Assembly (NCBI RefSeq): GCF_932526225.1
Contig: NC_064040.1
Span: 14,814,494 to 14,878,493 of the forward strand
Direction of reading: 5' to 3'
Length of the DNA stretch: 64,000 nt
DNA from: Nematostella vectensis
Lineage: Eukaryota > Cnidaria > Anthozoa > Actiniaria > Edwardsiidae
Numbering within the stretch: the stretch's first letter is position 1; each line of letters begins with the position of its first letter. Under the pieces are notes generated by a model. It was not told where the DNA came from and did not search any database. It saw only the letters and a program-made list of their open reading frames with translations. Of the stretch, positions 1 to 13,226 are shown in pieces. A program made the position numbers and the translations under genes.

Positions 1-898
1 ATACTGCCGAAACCAAAAGAAACATCACTTTTCTGTTTCGGTACAGTACTTAATATTTCCAACACATATCGACGCAAGCTTTTCTTGTGATAAGATAAAA
101 TGAAGAATTAAATTTACGTGGACAAGGAAAATTTTAAATGTCGAACAAGAAGTAATGTCTTAATTTCAATATGTAGTTCTTGGGTATTCTCAAAAACCTC
201 AGGGAAACCTCTTTTTTGAGCGATAACGTTTTCTTTAGTTACGAAATAAAGGAGAGTGTCAAAACGCACCACTACCAAAAGAACATTGACAACGCAGTCA
301 AAACATAAACAAACACTTTCTATGACATCAACTTTTTTATTTCTTTTTGTTGTTGTCTTTTGTAATAAAACTTTATTTCCAAAAGTAGTAAATAGAGATT
401 CGAAAGCCATTTAGGCGCATGTTCGTAAAGTGTGTCCCCGGGTTTGGTTTTAGATTTGTCAACTGACTAAAAAAAGTCCTTGATGTGAGAGAATGTGTGA
501 CATTCCTATTGTCTTCAATCGGCGAAATTACGGATTGCAGAATATCAAAGGTTCACATCAAATAGTGTCAAAAGTCTACTTCTGGCTTAAAATTGGCATG
601 TGAACTACAATGAAGAGTTGAATTCTTCCGCTTTGATGCCATATAATTCACTAATACGAAACGCTTTCACCGCCGTGTTTGAATTTACATACTAGTAAAA
701 CTGAAGTAAAATCATGCGAGAACCGACTTTACGAATAGGCAAGCTATTATTGAACAAACTAAACTATCTATCTATCTGTGGGGGGGGGGGGGGATGTTTT
801 CTGGAATTGCACAATTTGGATTGGAAATTATATCTTTCAGTCTATTGGACTTCTGTTTAGTTATGATGGCTTACCAGAATTGTTTCCTTTCATTACAG
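1..898. other. Upstream/intronic stretch, no supported exon
   Basis: I see no convincing exon here. The RBM25 exon starting at 899 begins with an acceptor in mid-codon, so this stretch should be RBM25 intron, or may hold 5' exons I cannot recognise. A G-tract lies at 780-793, about 100 bases before the acceptor. Open frames here are short and lack splice or homology support. Confidence 0.5.
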
Positions 899-3800
899 CT
901 GCTCCAAAACCGTTAGTGAGCACGAAACCACAAGGTCTTATGGGAAATGCTCCTCCAGGAATGGTAGGCACAATGACGTACACTAGTGAAAAACGTTTTG
1001 GGGCAAATCTGGAAGATCAGTGAATGCTTTTTCTATAATGAGGGGACGATCTTGTTAATAATGAGGGAATGAGCTTTGTTATATTGTTCGAAAATGATCG
1101 TGTTCCACACAATCGGAAGAACGTTATTTTAAATTCAGAAGTTTGTTCCCTTCAAATTAAAAAAAAGGCTAAAAAAGTTCGGAAGATACAGTAGTTATCT
1201 ATAATTGGGAAAGTTCAGAAGATCGTTCTTTGGAAGATTGTTTTCTTGAAGTTTGATAGAGAACATTCTAATAATTTAAATATCGTTTCTAGAAATTTGG
1301 AAGAACACTCTTAAAGTTTGAAAGAATGTCATTGATATTTGGAAGGTTTTTATTAATCCTGTCCCAGAAAAAATATACTTAAAATCGGTAGGTGGCGTAC
1401 CCTATGTTGAATTTAGAAGGACAAGATCCTGAAAAGAGAGCAATCCGAATTTTTACATTTTGTTTAGTCAATATTAAAAAATACTTGATAACTTACAGAG
1501 TTGCAATCGACAAATTAGTTTGAGCCGTATGCAAACTAAGAAAGCAAGTCGACTCTTTTTGTCTTTGCAATAACAAAAGACACAACAACATGTTAACAAA
1601 CAACACAATGACATATTAACAGTGACGACAACAATATGACAGTTCTTGCTTGTTACTAAACTCGCGCATCTAACAGACCTCTCTTAGTCCTCTCAGCATT
1701 CTCTTGCCATTAGGAATTATTTAAGTTTGTTGTATGCCATATGCAAATTAAGAAAGCGAGTCGGCTTTTAATATTTTCTTGTCTTATCAAAACAACACAA
1801 TGTTAATGGCGTAATGTTAATGGGTAATGATTCGTCAGTAGAAAAGAAACATTCTGCACATATTTCATATGGTTAATTATTTTACGGATTGCGCTGTAAG
1901 TTAATGCAACAGTGTGAACTTCAATATGCAGATCCCCAACCCTTAAGAACCCTAAACAACTACATCTCATTTTGCTTAGACACCCATCTCCCAGTTGCCA
2001 CCGACCACTAGTGCAACTATATCAGCCAAAAGCCAGCCGTACAGGAAGACTGGTCTTTTGAATACACCCAAAGATGGAAAAGAGCAACAGAATCAAACAC
2101 CGAACCCTACAACCACAGTGTTTGTGGGGAACATTACAGAGCGTGCCTCGGATGCAATGATAAGACAAATATTAATGGTAAGAGAGCTGTCAGTCACACC
2201 TTTGTCCTTGATAACGTTGAGTTTTTCTAAACAAATTATGAGAAGAAATCTATAAAACTCATCTATAAAGAAATTTTTATACTTTGTTTTTTTAGAGATT
2301 TGAAAAAAAAATATAGCTATAGCATTCTCAAATCATCAGATTGAAATGGATGCAGTCAAATAAAAGATTTGTAAAGAGTGCTAAAAAAGAAATTACAGAG
2401 GTTTCAAGGTCTTGGCCTTTTCCACTGTTTCTAGTGGCAACTCAAATTTTGCTTAGGCAGTTACCAAGCGCTACTTGTCACCTACAACACCTTGTAATCC
2501 ATACCCGTTTTGTCCATCTACCCAGTAAGTGGTCATAAAACAAACATGCCTAAAGCATCAAACAAACCCTGTTGTTGTTTCTGTAAATTTCTAAAATACA
2601 TGTTTCTTATAGAAATGTGGAATAGTTGTGAGCTGGAAGCGTGTTCAAGGGGCAAATGGCAAATTACAAGGTAAGTGTGGTATCCCCCCAAGCTTACATT
2701 AACTGGTGATGTGGGTTATTTGTTAAGAAATCTCAAATGATCTTTGTTGATTTTCCACAGCATTTGGTTTCTGTGAGTACTCCGACCCTGAAGCAAGTCT
2801 GAGAGCTATTCGACTTCTACATAACTTACAAGTTGGCGACAAAAGCCTGGTGGTGAGTGGGTTTTTTTACTTTACTGTAGACTTCCCTCCATGCCATACC
2901 TTGCATAATTTCAAGCTTTCCATATCATTAGATCTACAGTACTACACCAACAGGCCATGCCTCTTCCTCAGACAAATTGGGCCAACTGGTTACCTCCTTA
3001 TCCCACTCCATATCCTACTTCAGTATTCCACCTATATGTTTTGCATTGGTGGACTTTTTATAAAAAGGGTTAGCAGAGAAGGGAATGTAACATATCTTAT
3101 TTGTAAGTTTAAATTGTGTGGGAGAAGCTTTTTCACTAGAGAAAAAATATCTGCACTATTTCTGGACAAGAAAGCTCTGCCGCTAGTAAGTACTGTAAGT
3201 CCTGGAAGAAATGGTTCTATTCATTCTGATGTCTGATTGTGCCTTTATTGCCAGGTCAAAGTTGATGCCAAGACAAAGACCTTGCTTGACGAGTATAAAG
3301 CAAAGAAAAAAGAAGATAGAAAAGGAGAGAAGGTATGAGGCTAGAGCATTGAGTTTAGAGTGCTCATTGTGATTACATGTGCTCTGAACGAAGGGGGACC
3401 TCTACTATAGATTAGGGCTATTCTTTTATTAGGCCGTTAACAATGGGAACTGAAAATTGGGAAAAAATCGTAAACATTAAATTGGAAAATGCTTTCATGT
3501 GCTTTTTTTTTTACTTTATGTGCTTTAAAAGGTGGCATTTCAAACTTGGTTGACTATTTTAATGAGAAAACAAATTTATTGGCAAAGACGAACCTTTCCA
3601 ACTGTCTTAACAAATCAAATTCACATAAGCACAATTTTCTGCCCTAGTTTCAGTGAATGGAAAGCCCTCTTCTGTTACAGTATCTGTCTGATAGAGAAAA
3701 AAATATTTCTGGCCATAAAAAGAAAAAGAATGAAATATCTTGAAAGCCCTATTTAGGCACAATCTTGATGATACTGTTTGTCTAAAATGTAACACAGAAT

Positions 3801-6800
3801 ACATTACGAATCTGTTCCTATTGTTTTAGAAGCGAGAGGATGGTGAGGCGGATGATGATGATGATCTAGACGATGCCACACTGGTAAGTTGATGACAATA
3901 TGGTGTCTTGAATTATTAACATTCTGAGAAGACAGTGTCAGATCCAGACATTCATACAAAGGCACAAGAATGAAAGGGGGTACAAAGAGTATACCAGAAA
4001 TTTGCACTTATCACATCAATCATCAATTTGACTAATAGACCCCACCCTTGAATCCACCTGTGAAAGATCTCATCATGTCTTTAAAGCCACATTGTCACCA
4101 GTTTACTCCCGGTCGATTACGCAACAATCTCCGATGATTTTTAACTGAAATTGCGAATAATATTTCAAAATATTGAGTGTAGCAGTGTGTCTATTGGAAG
4201 TTTCTTTGAGGATGTGATCGATGATTAAGAGCAGATGGCCTGTTAAATATTTCGGATTCAAATAGATTCTTTTGTCTTTTAACGGTTTAGGTTTCCGTCG
4301 GACCTCTGGAAGTAAACTGGTGACAATGCTTCTTTAATTGTGTAGAAAGATGATCAGAAATGAATCTGCCCCTGAAAGATCTTAATATCATGTCTTTACT
4401 GTAATTGTACAGAAAGAAGATCAGAGATGCAAGAGAACCCTAGACAGTCTTCTAGCAGACAATGCAAATACACTTAGCGGCAAGTTTGACCCATCATGTA
4501 AGTCACTTGTGCTATTAAACTTATTGTACAGCTCCCAATGATAGTTGTACACGAGTTGGTTTTTGCCAGGATGCTATTTTGTTTTAGAAAACATGGGAGA
4601 ACAGTTCTAATGTAGTGCTGTTTGTACTTTTTTTGTTGTTGTTGCTGAGTTTTGTTGTTTTACCAACAGATGTCAGGCCCTCTCATAGTGGTAAAGAGGT
4701 AAGTTTCTTTCATTCTTTCTTTCATTTTTATTTGTTTTTGTTTTTTTGTTTATCTGTCTAATTATTTATGGGTAGAATTCTGAAACCATAATCCATAATT
4801 GCATATTTTTTTTAGTTCATGAGAGGGTGGGCATGCAAAAGTGAAATTGCTTTGTTAACCTCCTTTAACTCCCTGTATGGCGTGTAAGAAAATCTAGCAT
4901 ATTTTCCTATAATGCCTTGTGCCACACATATTTTGTGTGCATGATTAACAGTCCTTTTTCCATCCTTCCCTCAATCCCAAAAACTCACTTTTTTATAATT
5001 CACCGATCATAGCTCTTTTGCCCATTGTATAATCACTATCTTTTTGACATGTATGAATAAGAATCCATGTATGTCTTTTTAACAGGAAAACCTTGATGGC
5101 CTGGATATGGACAATGCCAAGAAATCCCTGGTGTCCAAGGAGATCCGTAGCTTCAGGGATTCCTACCGAGTGAGTGTCAGCCCTATGAAACAAGGCATTG
5201 TTAGAGCCTTAAAGTGCATTGGTCCAACTTGTGTTCTTTGTTTGAATAATGTATTTATCCATAGACTAGGTTTAACAGCCTACAAAACAATGCATCACAT
5301 TAGCTGGACCAAAACACTTTAAGGATTATTTGGGATGTTGAATGAGTGAGAAATAAAAAATAACAAAAACTACCAAAAAACTTTTTATGATAGGTTTAGG
5401 TAACCTGTGATCGTACTCAGCTTGGCTTCCTGAATCAAAATTTATATTCTAAATTAGTCAAGCCCTTATAAAAGAGCTTAAATAATTGATTAATCAGCTG
5501 GCCAACGTTAATTCCAGTTTCGTGGTAGCCATCCTTCATGGGGCCCTTAGGAGTGGTGAGTCATTACACAATTTTATAATCCGTAATGATTTGAACTCGC
5601 AAGTAGAGCTTTGCCGCTATCAAATTTATTTAACCAAGGAAATGAAACAAGGTTTAAGATGTCTGACATTTTTTTGCTGACTCCTCTAAGGTAAGTGCAG
5701 GAATGTAGACCCTTTTGAATAAAGCGAAAGAGAAATCTCACAACTTTCAGTGTTCCTCTTTTTTTCTTTTTTTTTTCCAATTTTCTTTCTAAATTGCAAA
5801 TAGTGATGTTTGATTTGCTAATGTCTTAGTCATTTTAATACTGTGAAGGTTCTTTGGTAAAGATAGAAACTAACTCTTGTATCCACAGCATTACTCTATA
5901 TGGTAGATAATAAAATTTCCTATAATTGAAATGCATTGTGCAAGTGTGGCTATGATGGAGCGAGAACCGAGATAAAGAAAATAAAGGAAGATTAAAGAAT
6001 TGCATCAGAGCAGGTGACGCCAAACCAACAACATCTTAGATGGAGTAGACTAACAGATGATGCCATTTTCAATAGGTCAACTCCACCCTAAGCATGCCAA
6101 ACAACCCACCTTGCTCTTGCACTCTACGGAAGCCCACCATCAATGAGGCTTCTAGTTTGTTTTTGTTTATCAAACTGGCAAACATTTTTCTGTGTCTTTT
6201 CTACTTTCAGAAAGAAGATAAAAAACGAGAAGAAGAAAAGAAAGACAGAGACAAGGACAAGGATAGAGAGGACAGGAAGTCGTCATCATCACGGGAATCC
6301 AAACGAGAGAGACGCAGTGAAGAGCGTGAGAAAAGACCTAGATCAAGGGAGCGAGAGAGATCACGTGACAGAGAAAGGTCTCGTGATCGTGAGCGTGACA
6401 GGACTCGTGAGAAAAGTCCCGAGCGTGAGAAGGATCGTGACAGGGATTTGGACGAGGAGGAATTGGCTGAGAAGCGTCGGCAGGAAAGGAAGCTTCGGGA
6501 ACGAGATCAGGCATACTATGAAGTGAGTTACTTCTGTCTACTTTACATAGATACTGTATAATTCTGTTAATTTGAAAAGCCTTACTCCTATAAGCATTAT
6601 CTGCTGTAAACACTGTGATGAATATCTTTTTCTAGTTCACTCTCTTATATAGACCCTTGAGATTGTGATCCTGTGTCAGGCATACATGGGCTCTATAGCT
6701 ATAGTCCGATTTAGGCGAGCTGCTGCTTTAAAGGTTTTAAAAAGAGACACAATGAAGTATCACGACTGCTGCTCAATGAGCCAATCAGATTGCAGGATTA

Positions 6801-9800
6801 ATTAATGAGTCTACAGAGGTGGGGCCAGCAATCAAGCCAACCACCATTCTGTAGTCTGGAAACAATGTCCCAAAATATTTGCTTTTCCCTGACATGATGT
6901 AAAACTGTTTCAAACCATATCAAAAAAGGCAGAAAATTTCTAAAGTACTTGGAAAATTATAACAAACAAAATAATGATACTTAATATTTTGATCTGATTT
7001 TTTGTTAAGTGTCATTGAGATTTGTAGCTTTAGCCCGAGCATCTAAGTGAAGGAAAATACACCAAAAATTCAAAAACTTTGGAGTTGCATTATAGCCTCT
7101 CTCTATAAATGTTTCGAATAGGAAAAATTAGTTAGGATTGCAATAAACCACTATGTCCTTTTCATTGAAATGTTGAGATTATTATATACTTCCATCAAGC
7201 AACGATCGCTACTCTTGCGAAAAATGACTGCTTGATAAAGGTACATACAAACCACTGTACAGTATATTGTACTGCATTCGTATTCTTGAGAACCAACTTG
7301 TGCTGCTGTCTTTGTTACAGAGGTTAAAGGTGTGGGAGCAGCGTGAACGTAAGAAGGCGCGAGAGTACGACAGAGAACAAGAAAAAGAGCAGGAGATAAA
7401 GGATGAACAGGCACGAGAGAGAAAACACCTCTTGGAATTCCTAGAAGACTATGATGACAACAGAGATGATCCCAAATATTACAAGTAAGTCAGACATTGC
7501 AAGTTGCAATGAACAATTAAATAGCAAACACCACATGGCAAAACATTGGAACCACGTTAACTCATATAAACTCAAACTCTTCTAACTCTGACTGACTTGC
7601 TATCTTCAACTGATTTGGAGTTTCCTATAGACTAATTTTTGGTCATTCCTACTCGGATAACTTCCTACTAACTCTAATACTACTGTAAGTTCAAATGTTG
7701 TATTATCCATAAGCCGTATTCAATGCAAATGCATGCAAATGAAGATGAAACAATTGATTTGATTCATTTGCATGGTTTGTATTGAAACCGGCTAATGACG
7801 CTTGAACTTAGCCTGTTTTTAACTTGTGTACACAAAGTGGGATAGTTACAATCACTGGATGAAAATGTTGGTCAATAAAATCTGAGAGCGCACAAAACAC
7901 AATGAAAGCTTTATGATCAATTTGAACAGACACTTCAGTTTAGCTTTAACGGTTACATGGCTTAAATGAGTACTCTTTATCTTGCGTTGATTTTTTGGTC
8001 AGTACGTCTTCCTTGTATTTAGAGGCCAATTGTTAAAAATGTCAGTCAATAACGACAATTTACCTTTATGGTTGTATGGCTTGAATGTATACTTTGTACC
8101 ATGAGTAGGTTTTTCTGTCAGCATATATATTTTTTTGTATTTAAAGACCTTAGCTTGTGAGTCCTACGAACACAATGAAATGTTAAGGAGATCAAAAAGA
8201 ATTTTGTTATAACAGGAGCAGTTCGATGAACAGACGGCGTCGTGACCGCGAGGCCGAGATGGAGTCAGATGAACGGGATCGTCAACGAGAGCTGGAGGAG
8301 ATCGAGGAAATTCGTAAACGGCTTGTAGACATGCCCGCTGAGGATGACAATGAGGTACGGCAGAGGTTTTTATCAAGGCACCATATTTTTGTCTTTAGAT
8401 CATTCCTTTTTCAATAAAAAATTAAAGTTCATTTTGAAGTGCTACGGTACGTAACAAAACATAGTTTGGTGCAAAATAATGTAAATGACATATATGTTAG
8501 ACCTTCTTGTTAGAACATCTTGCCTCTTTTGAAAGGGGCTTTACTCTTTATGAAGGTTATAGCTATTCAAACCCCCAGGCACACCAATGGTAAAGAGCTC
8601 AATTGATTTAAAGGACAGCGTGTTGTTTGCTTTTCCCTACAGCCGATGCAAGTATCTCGAGAAAGTGAACGAGAGGAAGAAGATTCTAGTGATGGATTTA
8701 AACCCAAACTACAACCGACTTTTCAGCCTGCTCCCGCTCATGTATGTAGTGCTGCCCGTGCTACCGTGTCACCAATACAATGTTTTAAGAAATTTAGCTA
8801 TTTATCATGGGAAAATCGCAGTTTGGTTGGCATGTGCTTCATAAAGAATTCCATGGTCATGTTATGTCGGTCAAGACCTTTAGAAACCTGTTAAAGACAT
8901 TGGAAAACCTGTTGAAGGCCTTGGGAAACCTGCTTAAGGCCTTGGGAAACTGTTTTAGACATTGGGAAACTGTTTAAGACATTGGGAACCTTTTTAAACC
9001 TTGGGAAACCTGTTAACAACCTTGGGAAACCTAGAAATAGTTTGAATCATGCCTGGCCGTTATATGCACAATCACGTCTTTTCAATGATGATAATCACTA
9101 ATTGTTTTTTACCCCTAAGATCGAGACAGCACCAAAAGTGCGTTCTCCCAGTCCAGACCTTACTCCGGTTCAACCAGTGGCAGGTCCTCCTCCGAAAAGA
9201 TCACATCACGACTCAGAGAATGGGATGGACTCTGAGTCAGAACCACCTGCCAAGAAGACCTTTGGCTTCGAAATGAAATTATCTTCGAACCTGGTAAAGC
9301 TTATTGGCTGGATAATTTCGGGGCTCGATTTTCCTAAGAGCGTACCTTTTTTAATTTTTTTTTCCAAAGTTCTACTTTACTTATCAGCATTTGAGGTTAG
9401 CTTGGGTTCTTGCTTAAATTGAGTACTGGTTGACGGGTGTATGTACATAGCTTTATTCCTTTACTCCAATGTGGGATGTGTGTCTATGAAGATCAGCAGA
9501 GTTGATTAGTGCTCTCTTTTTATCACTTCCCAATTCCTGGGGCTTTCACGGTTATCGTTGTTTTTAATGGCAATTGTTATACATCAACTATGTTAGCCTG
9601 TCTAGCCGACCCTCTTGAGTTCTGATAATTCGCTTGCAGCCTGTGGCAGGCGATCGTAAAAAGCTGGAAGCAGTATTTGGTGAGGGTGATGAGGAAGCAA
9701 GCCAGGAACCATCTGGCCGCCGCAAGCTGGTCCCCCTCGACTACGAAGAGGAATCCGGTAACGCAGAATCACAGAGCGCAGAGGATAAGAAACGCTCTAT

Positions 9801-11791
9801 AAAATCTCTCATTGAACGCATTCCCACCGCTAAGGACGAGCTATTTGCATATAACCTCGAGTGGAGCATCGTCGATCAGGTATGTTTAGTCTCGTGGTAA
9901 AGACTTCATGTGTTCTATGGCGTCCTGGGCGTTTGCAGAAACTTCGCAATTCTGGGAACCCAAAAGAGGCGTCTTTGAGGTATGTGTACTGAAAATGAAA
10001 TATGGGGGCTGGGAGGGGCTCTACAACTCCACACCTTTAAACGCTGGATGGTTGAATGGAGAGGTGAGTGAACTTTGCTTTCTAGGGATCGTGCAGGTGG
10101 ACGCATCCTTCTACCATGTCCCACCATGCGTGAGTATGTTGCTCCTGTCACTCATGGATAATGCTGCCTTTCTGTTGTCAACAATTGTAAACTCTTCGTG
10201 AATAATACAAGGCAGTTTACATTGTTTTATATGCTGTACCATGCCACACAATTGAATGTGTAAGTATGAAATCAATAGCATCTTAAGATGGTGTCCCCCA
10301 TATCAATTCTATGACGTCTTGTTTAACCATTTATTAAACCTGATTCTTCCAGACATTAGTAGAACGAAGGATACGGCCCTGGATCAACAAGAAGATTGTA
10401 GAATACATCGGTGAGGAGGAGCCCACGCTAACAGAATTTATATGTTCAAAGGTAATTGTGAAAAATATATTAAGACCCATTTTATAATTGTTGCCATTAT
10501 ACAATTCAGATTTTCGAAAAACCTGGGTACAGCCCCATTTGTTCTGGTCAGTAAAAAGTCACGAACTTTTATCAAATTATGGTAACGTGACGGAGATTGG
10601 CTCACCAAAGAAAATGACATGTCTTTTCCAGTCCTCCTCCACACCTCCTAATTATCAAAGTCTTTCTTCAGTTCAAATTAATTACCATGGAATTACAATA
10701 ACGGTATCAAAGGAGGGATTTGTTGTCAATGCTGCAAACCATGTAAAGACACAATTCATTTCCTGTTGTGCATTCCGTTATTCATCCCTGACTTCCTTCC
10801 TTCTCATCTTTCAGGTTTTATCGGGAAGCCCTCCAAAAAGTATATTAGATGACGTATCCATGGTATGTTCACTAACCATAAGTATTGTGTAGGTTTATAC
10901 TGACTTTTCAACACATTGACCCCTCAAACGGCCTGTACCGGCCTTGAGAAGTACCCACAACCCAAAAAATTCATAAATGCAAAATAAACACAACAACATG
11001 AAGATACTCAGGCATCAGTCTAAGGGATAAATTGTCTTGAAGATATGCATTCAACCAAGGTGACAGCAACTACTCTAGGAAAGAAAAGCAGTCACCCCTC
11101 TCAACGAAACGCTCAAAATACCACACAAGAGAGAGAGATCAGCAAACACAACTCAAGACACAAATAGCTTCTGAAAGCTTCTGAAACCACTTGGATGCAA
11201 TTCTGGGAGATTCGGGGGCAAATTCACGAGGGGAGGGCCAGTCTTTTCACCCCGAAGCCAAACAAATCAATTCCAGGTCATACAGACTCAGAATAGCAGT
11301 GTAAACAATTTTGGAATCAATTTGGTTTCAGAAAAGACAGCATTTAGGTGAGCTTCAGTCTGTTTTTTTTTTTTTTTTTTTTGTAAATTCAGCTCAAAAA
11401 TAGCCAGGAGTCAATTGGTTAAACAAGTGGATGCTTGTTAAATAGTGCGTAGGCGTGACTTATTTACTAGGTGTGTATGTATGTGCAGGGAGGATTACCT
11501 GTAGGCACTGAAATACCTCCCAGGGTTTCACATTCCTTAATCCTTTCTGGAATCAAACTTTAGTCTGTTCTATCACGATTTTTTTCATTCACGGTTGCAT
11601 GGTAAGATGACTGTATTCAAGGTTGTTTAATGGCAAGATGCCTGTTTTTACGGTTATTGTATGACAATTTGCCTGTATTCACGCCTGTTCTTTTTCAGGT
11701 GCTGGATGAGGAAGCTGAAGTGTTTGTTGTGAAGATGTGGAGACTGCTGATCTACGAGACAGAGGCCAAAAAGATTGGGTTGGTCAAGTAG
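899..11791 (+). CDS. RBM25: RNA-binding protein 25 (RRM + RE/RD-rich + PWI), 5' end outside window
   Basis: Splicing regulator associated with U1 snRNP and exon-junction factors in the nucleus (family knowledge). I place 18 exons with GT/AG borders and matching phases: 899-963, 1980-2177, 2613-2670, 2761-2852, 3255-3332, 3830-3883, 4413-4497, 4670-4698, 5086-5169, 6211-6522, 7321-7484, 8216-8354, 8643-8741, 9120-9293, 9640-9879, 10353-10451, 10815-10862, 11699-11791 (TAG). Together they give about 702 residues. The RRM spans exons 2-5, with RNP2 (TTVFVGNI) and RNP1-like (AFGFCEY). Exon 10 is a long Arg/Glu/Asp-rich stretch. The PWI domain runs over the last four exons, with RRIRPWINKKIVEYIGEEE and the C-terminal end EAKKIGLVK, nearly as in the human protein. 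The N-terminal Pro-rich leader starts before the window. The 3' limit of exon 13 is the least certain border, because the frame stays open past the chosen donor. Confidence 0.96.
4080..4337. mobile_element. MITE-like element in RBM25 intron (TIR family C)
   Basis: Terminal inverted repeats of about 25 bases share CATTGTCACCAGTTTACT at the left end and its complement at the right end. TTTAA stands at both outer borders (4080-4084 and 4333-4337), a likely target duplication. There is no coding capacity. A partial relative with the same terminal motif lies at 27200-27240. Confidence 0.7.
7685..7814. mobile_element. MITE-like element in RBM25 intron (TIR family A)
   Basis: A non-coding element with ends TAAGTTCAAA...TTGAACTTA and internal ATGCAAATG motifs. 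It is a diverged copy of the better preserved element at 61661-61803. Confidence 0.65.
8872..9033 (+). repeat. Degenerate minisatellite in RBM25 intron
   Basis: Seven or so degenerate copies of a unit near 22 bases (GAAACCTGTTAAGGACATTG-like) lie between exons 13 and 14. Its position inside the intron suggests no coding role. Confidence 0.75.
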
Positions 11792-12680
11792 ATGATAGCT
11801 ATACACACACATGCACTCACTCCATCATAATGGGCTGGTCCCACGCATGGGACCCCAAACTACCACTGGGACATCGGACAGCTAGACACTGGACATATTA
11901 CCAGACAGTTGGACAATACCGCATACAGTCAGAAGCAAGACATGATACCAGTCAGACTTGATAGAACACTGCCGGACAGCCATTAGAACACACCAACAGA
12001 CAGCCAGACACAGGACACATTACCGGACAGCTAGACACAATAGAACTCACTGTCGGACAGGAAGAATAGAACACACCTTTGGACAGCTAGACAAAATGCC
12101 TTTCTGCTGTGCATTCAATACAAAGGACATATAGAACACAATATTTAACTGTCTAAAGGTAAAACACACAACCCAGTGCTGGAAAGAAAAGACAGGTTGA
12201 ACATACCTTGACAGAGTGTGGCACTTTGTTAGACAGTCAGCTACAGTAGAATGATAGACAGCTGCACAGTCACCGCAAGTACCACATCGTGCTAGCCACA
12301 ATAGACAAGTCTTATGTATGCTGTAAATAATAGGCTTCGTGGCAACGGAACCTGTGAAAAACATGATACAGGAACTGATTGTCCTTAATATGCTTTCGCT
12401 CCAAGAGCTTTCCGCCCTGGTACCAATACAAGACTGGGTAACATTTCCCTTTTTTTATATCCAATTGAGTGGATATGATGCGAAGCATATACCTGATCCG
12501 ACATTAATTGGCGCTATATCTTATTGGTATTTTTCAGAATATGAAATCGTAGTTTTGAGATAGTCTAGTCTATTTTAATGTGATGTATTAAGTCATCCTT
12601 GCTTGGTTTATTTCTCATGCTTTGTAAATTTTACTGTATGAAATTTATTCAATAAAACATCATTTTACATAGTGCCTGGC
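11792..12680 (+). other. RBM25 3' UTR with degenerate GGACAGCTAGACAC-type repeats
   Basis: Non-coding stretch from the RBM25 stop to its probable poly(A) site. Between about 11860 and 12085 it holds loosely repeated copies of CGGACAGCTAGACAC with variable spacers. Short open frames in it are not conserved in period and are not proposed as genes. Confidence 0.7.
12644..12656. terminator. Overlapping convergent poly(A) signals (RBM25 + strand, DUF229 - strand)
   Basis: AATAAA at 12651-12656 on the plus strand lies two bases from TTTATT at 12644-12649, which is AATAAA on the minus strand. RBM25 ends upstream on plus and the DUF229 gene ends at 13227 on minus. Both transcripts can therefore be cleaved here, and their 3' ends would overlap by tens of bases. 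Confidence 0.75.
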
Positions 12681-13226
12681 ATTTTTAACTATTTTCTCTA
12701 AACATTTTAGATAACATATTTCAATTATAGCGACTTAATCCGTGAAACGGTTAGTAGTATACTACGATATATTTTGTACAATTTTTATACGTTTAAGTGA
12801 ACACCCTCGTATGAGAACCTAGAATCAGGCAGAATACACAAATCAGGCAGGAACACTGAACAATAACAATCACTGGTCATAATTCTTGCTGACTTCAAAA
12901 ATATTGATCAATGCTAAACAAAACATAGGGCCATAAAATCCCTTTTTATCCACACTTGCCTGATAAGGTTCTTTACAGAAAATGGGTGCTTTAAACATCC
13001 AATTTAAGCCTGCATGATGTCAAATTCTAGTTTCTTATACACGGTTTACAGTATACCACTATCTATTAACTACGTACTAACTCAGGGCGCTTTCTGTACA
13101 ACAACAATGCTGGCCGATGTCAGGTCTGTCTGTACAGCAATGCTGGACGATGTTGGCGCTGTTTGTAGATCAAAGTGGGCGCTTTCTGCACAACTGCTGG
13201 CCGATGATTGTCTAAAGCATGTGGGA

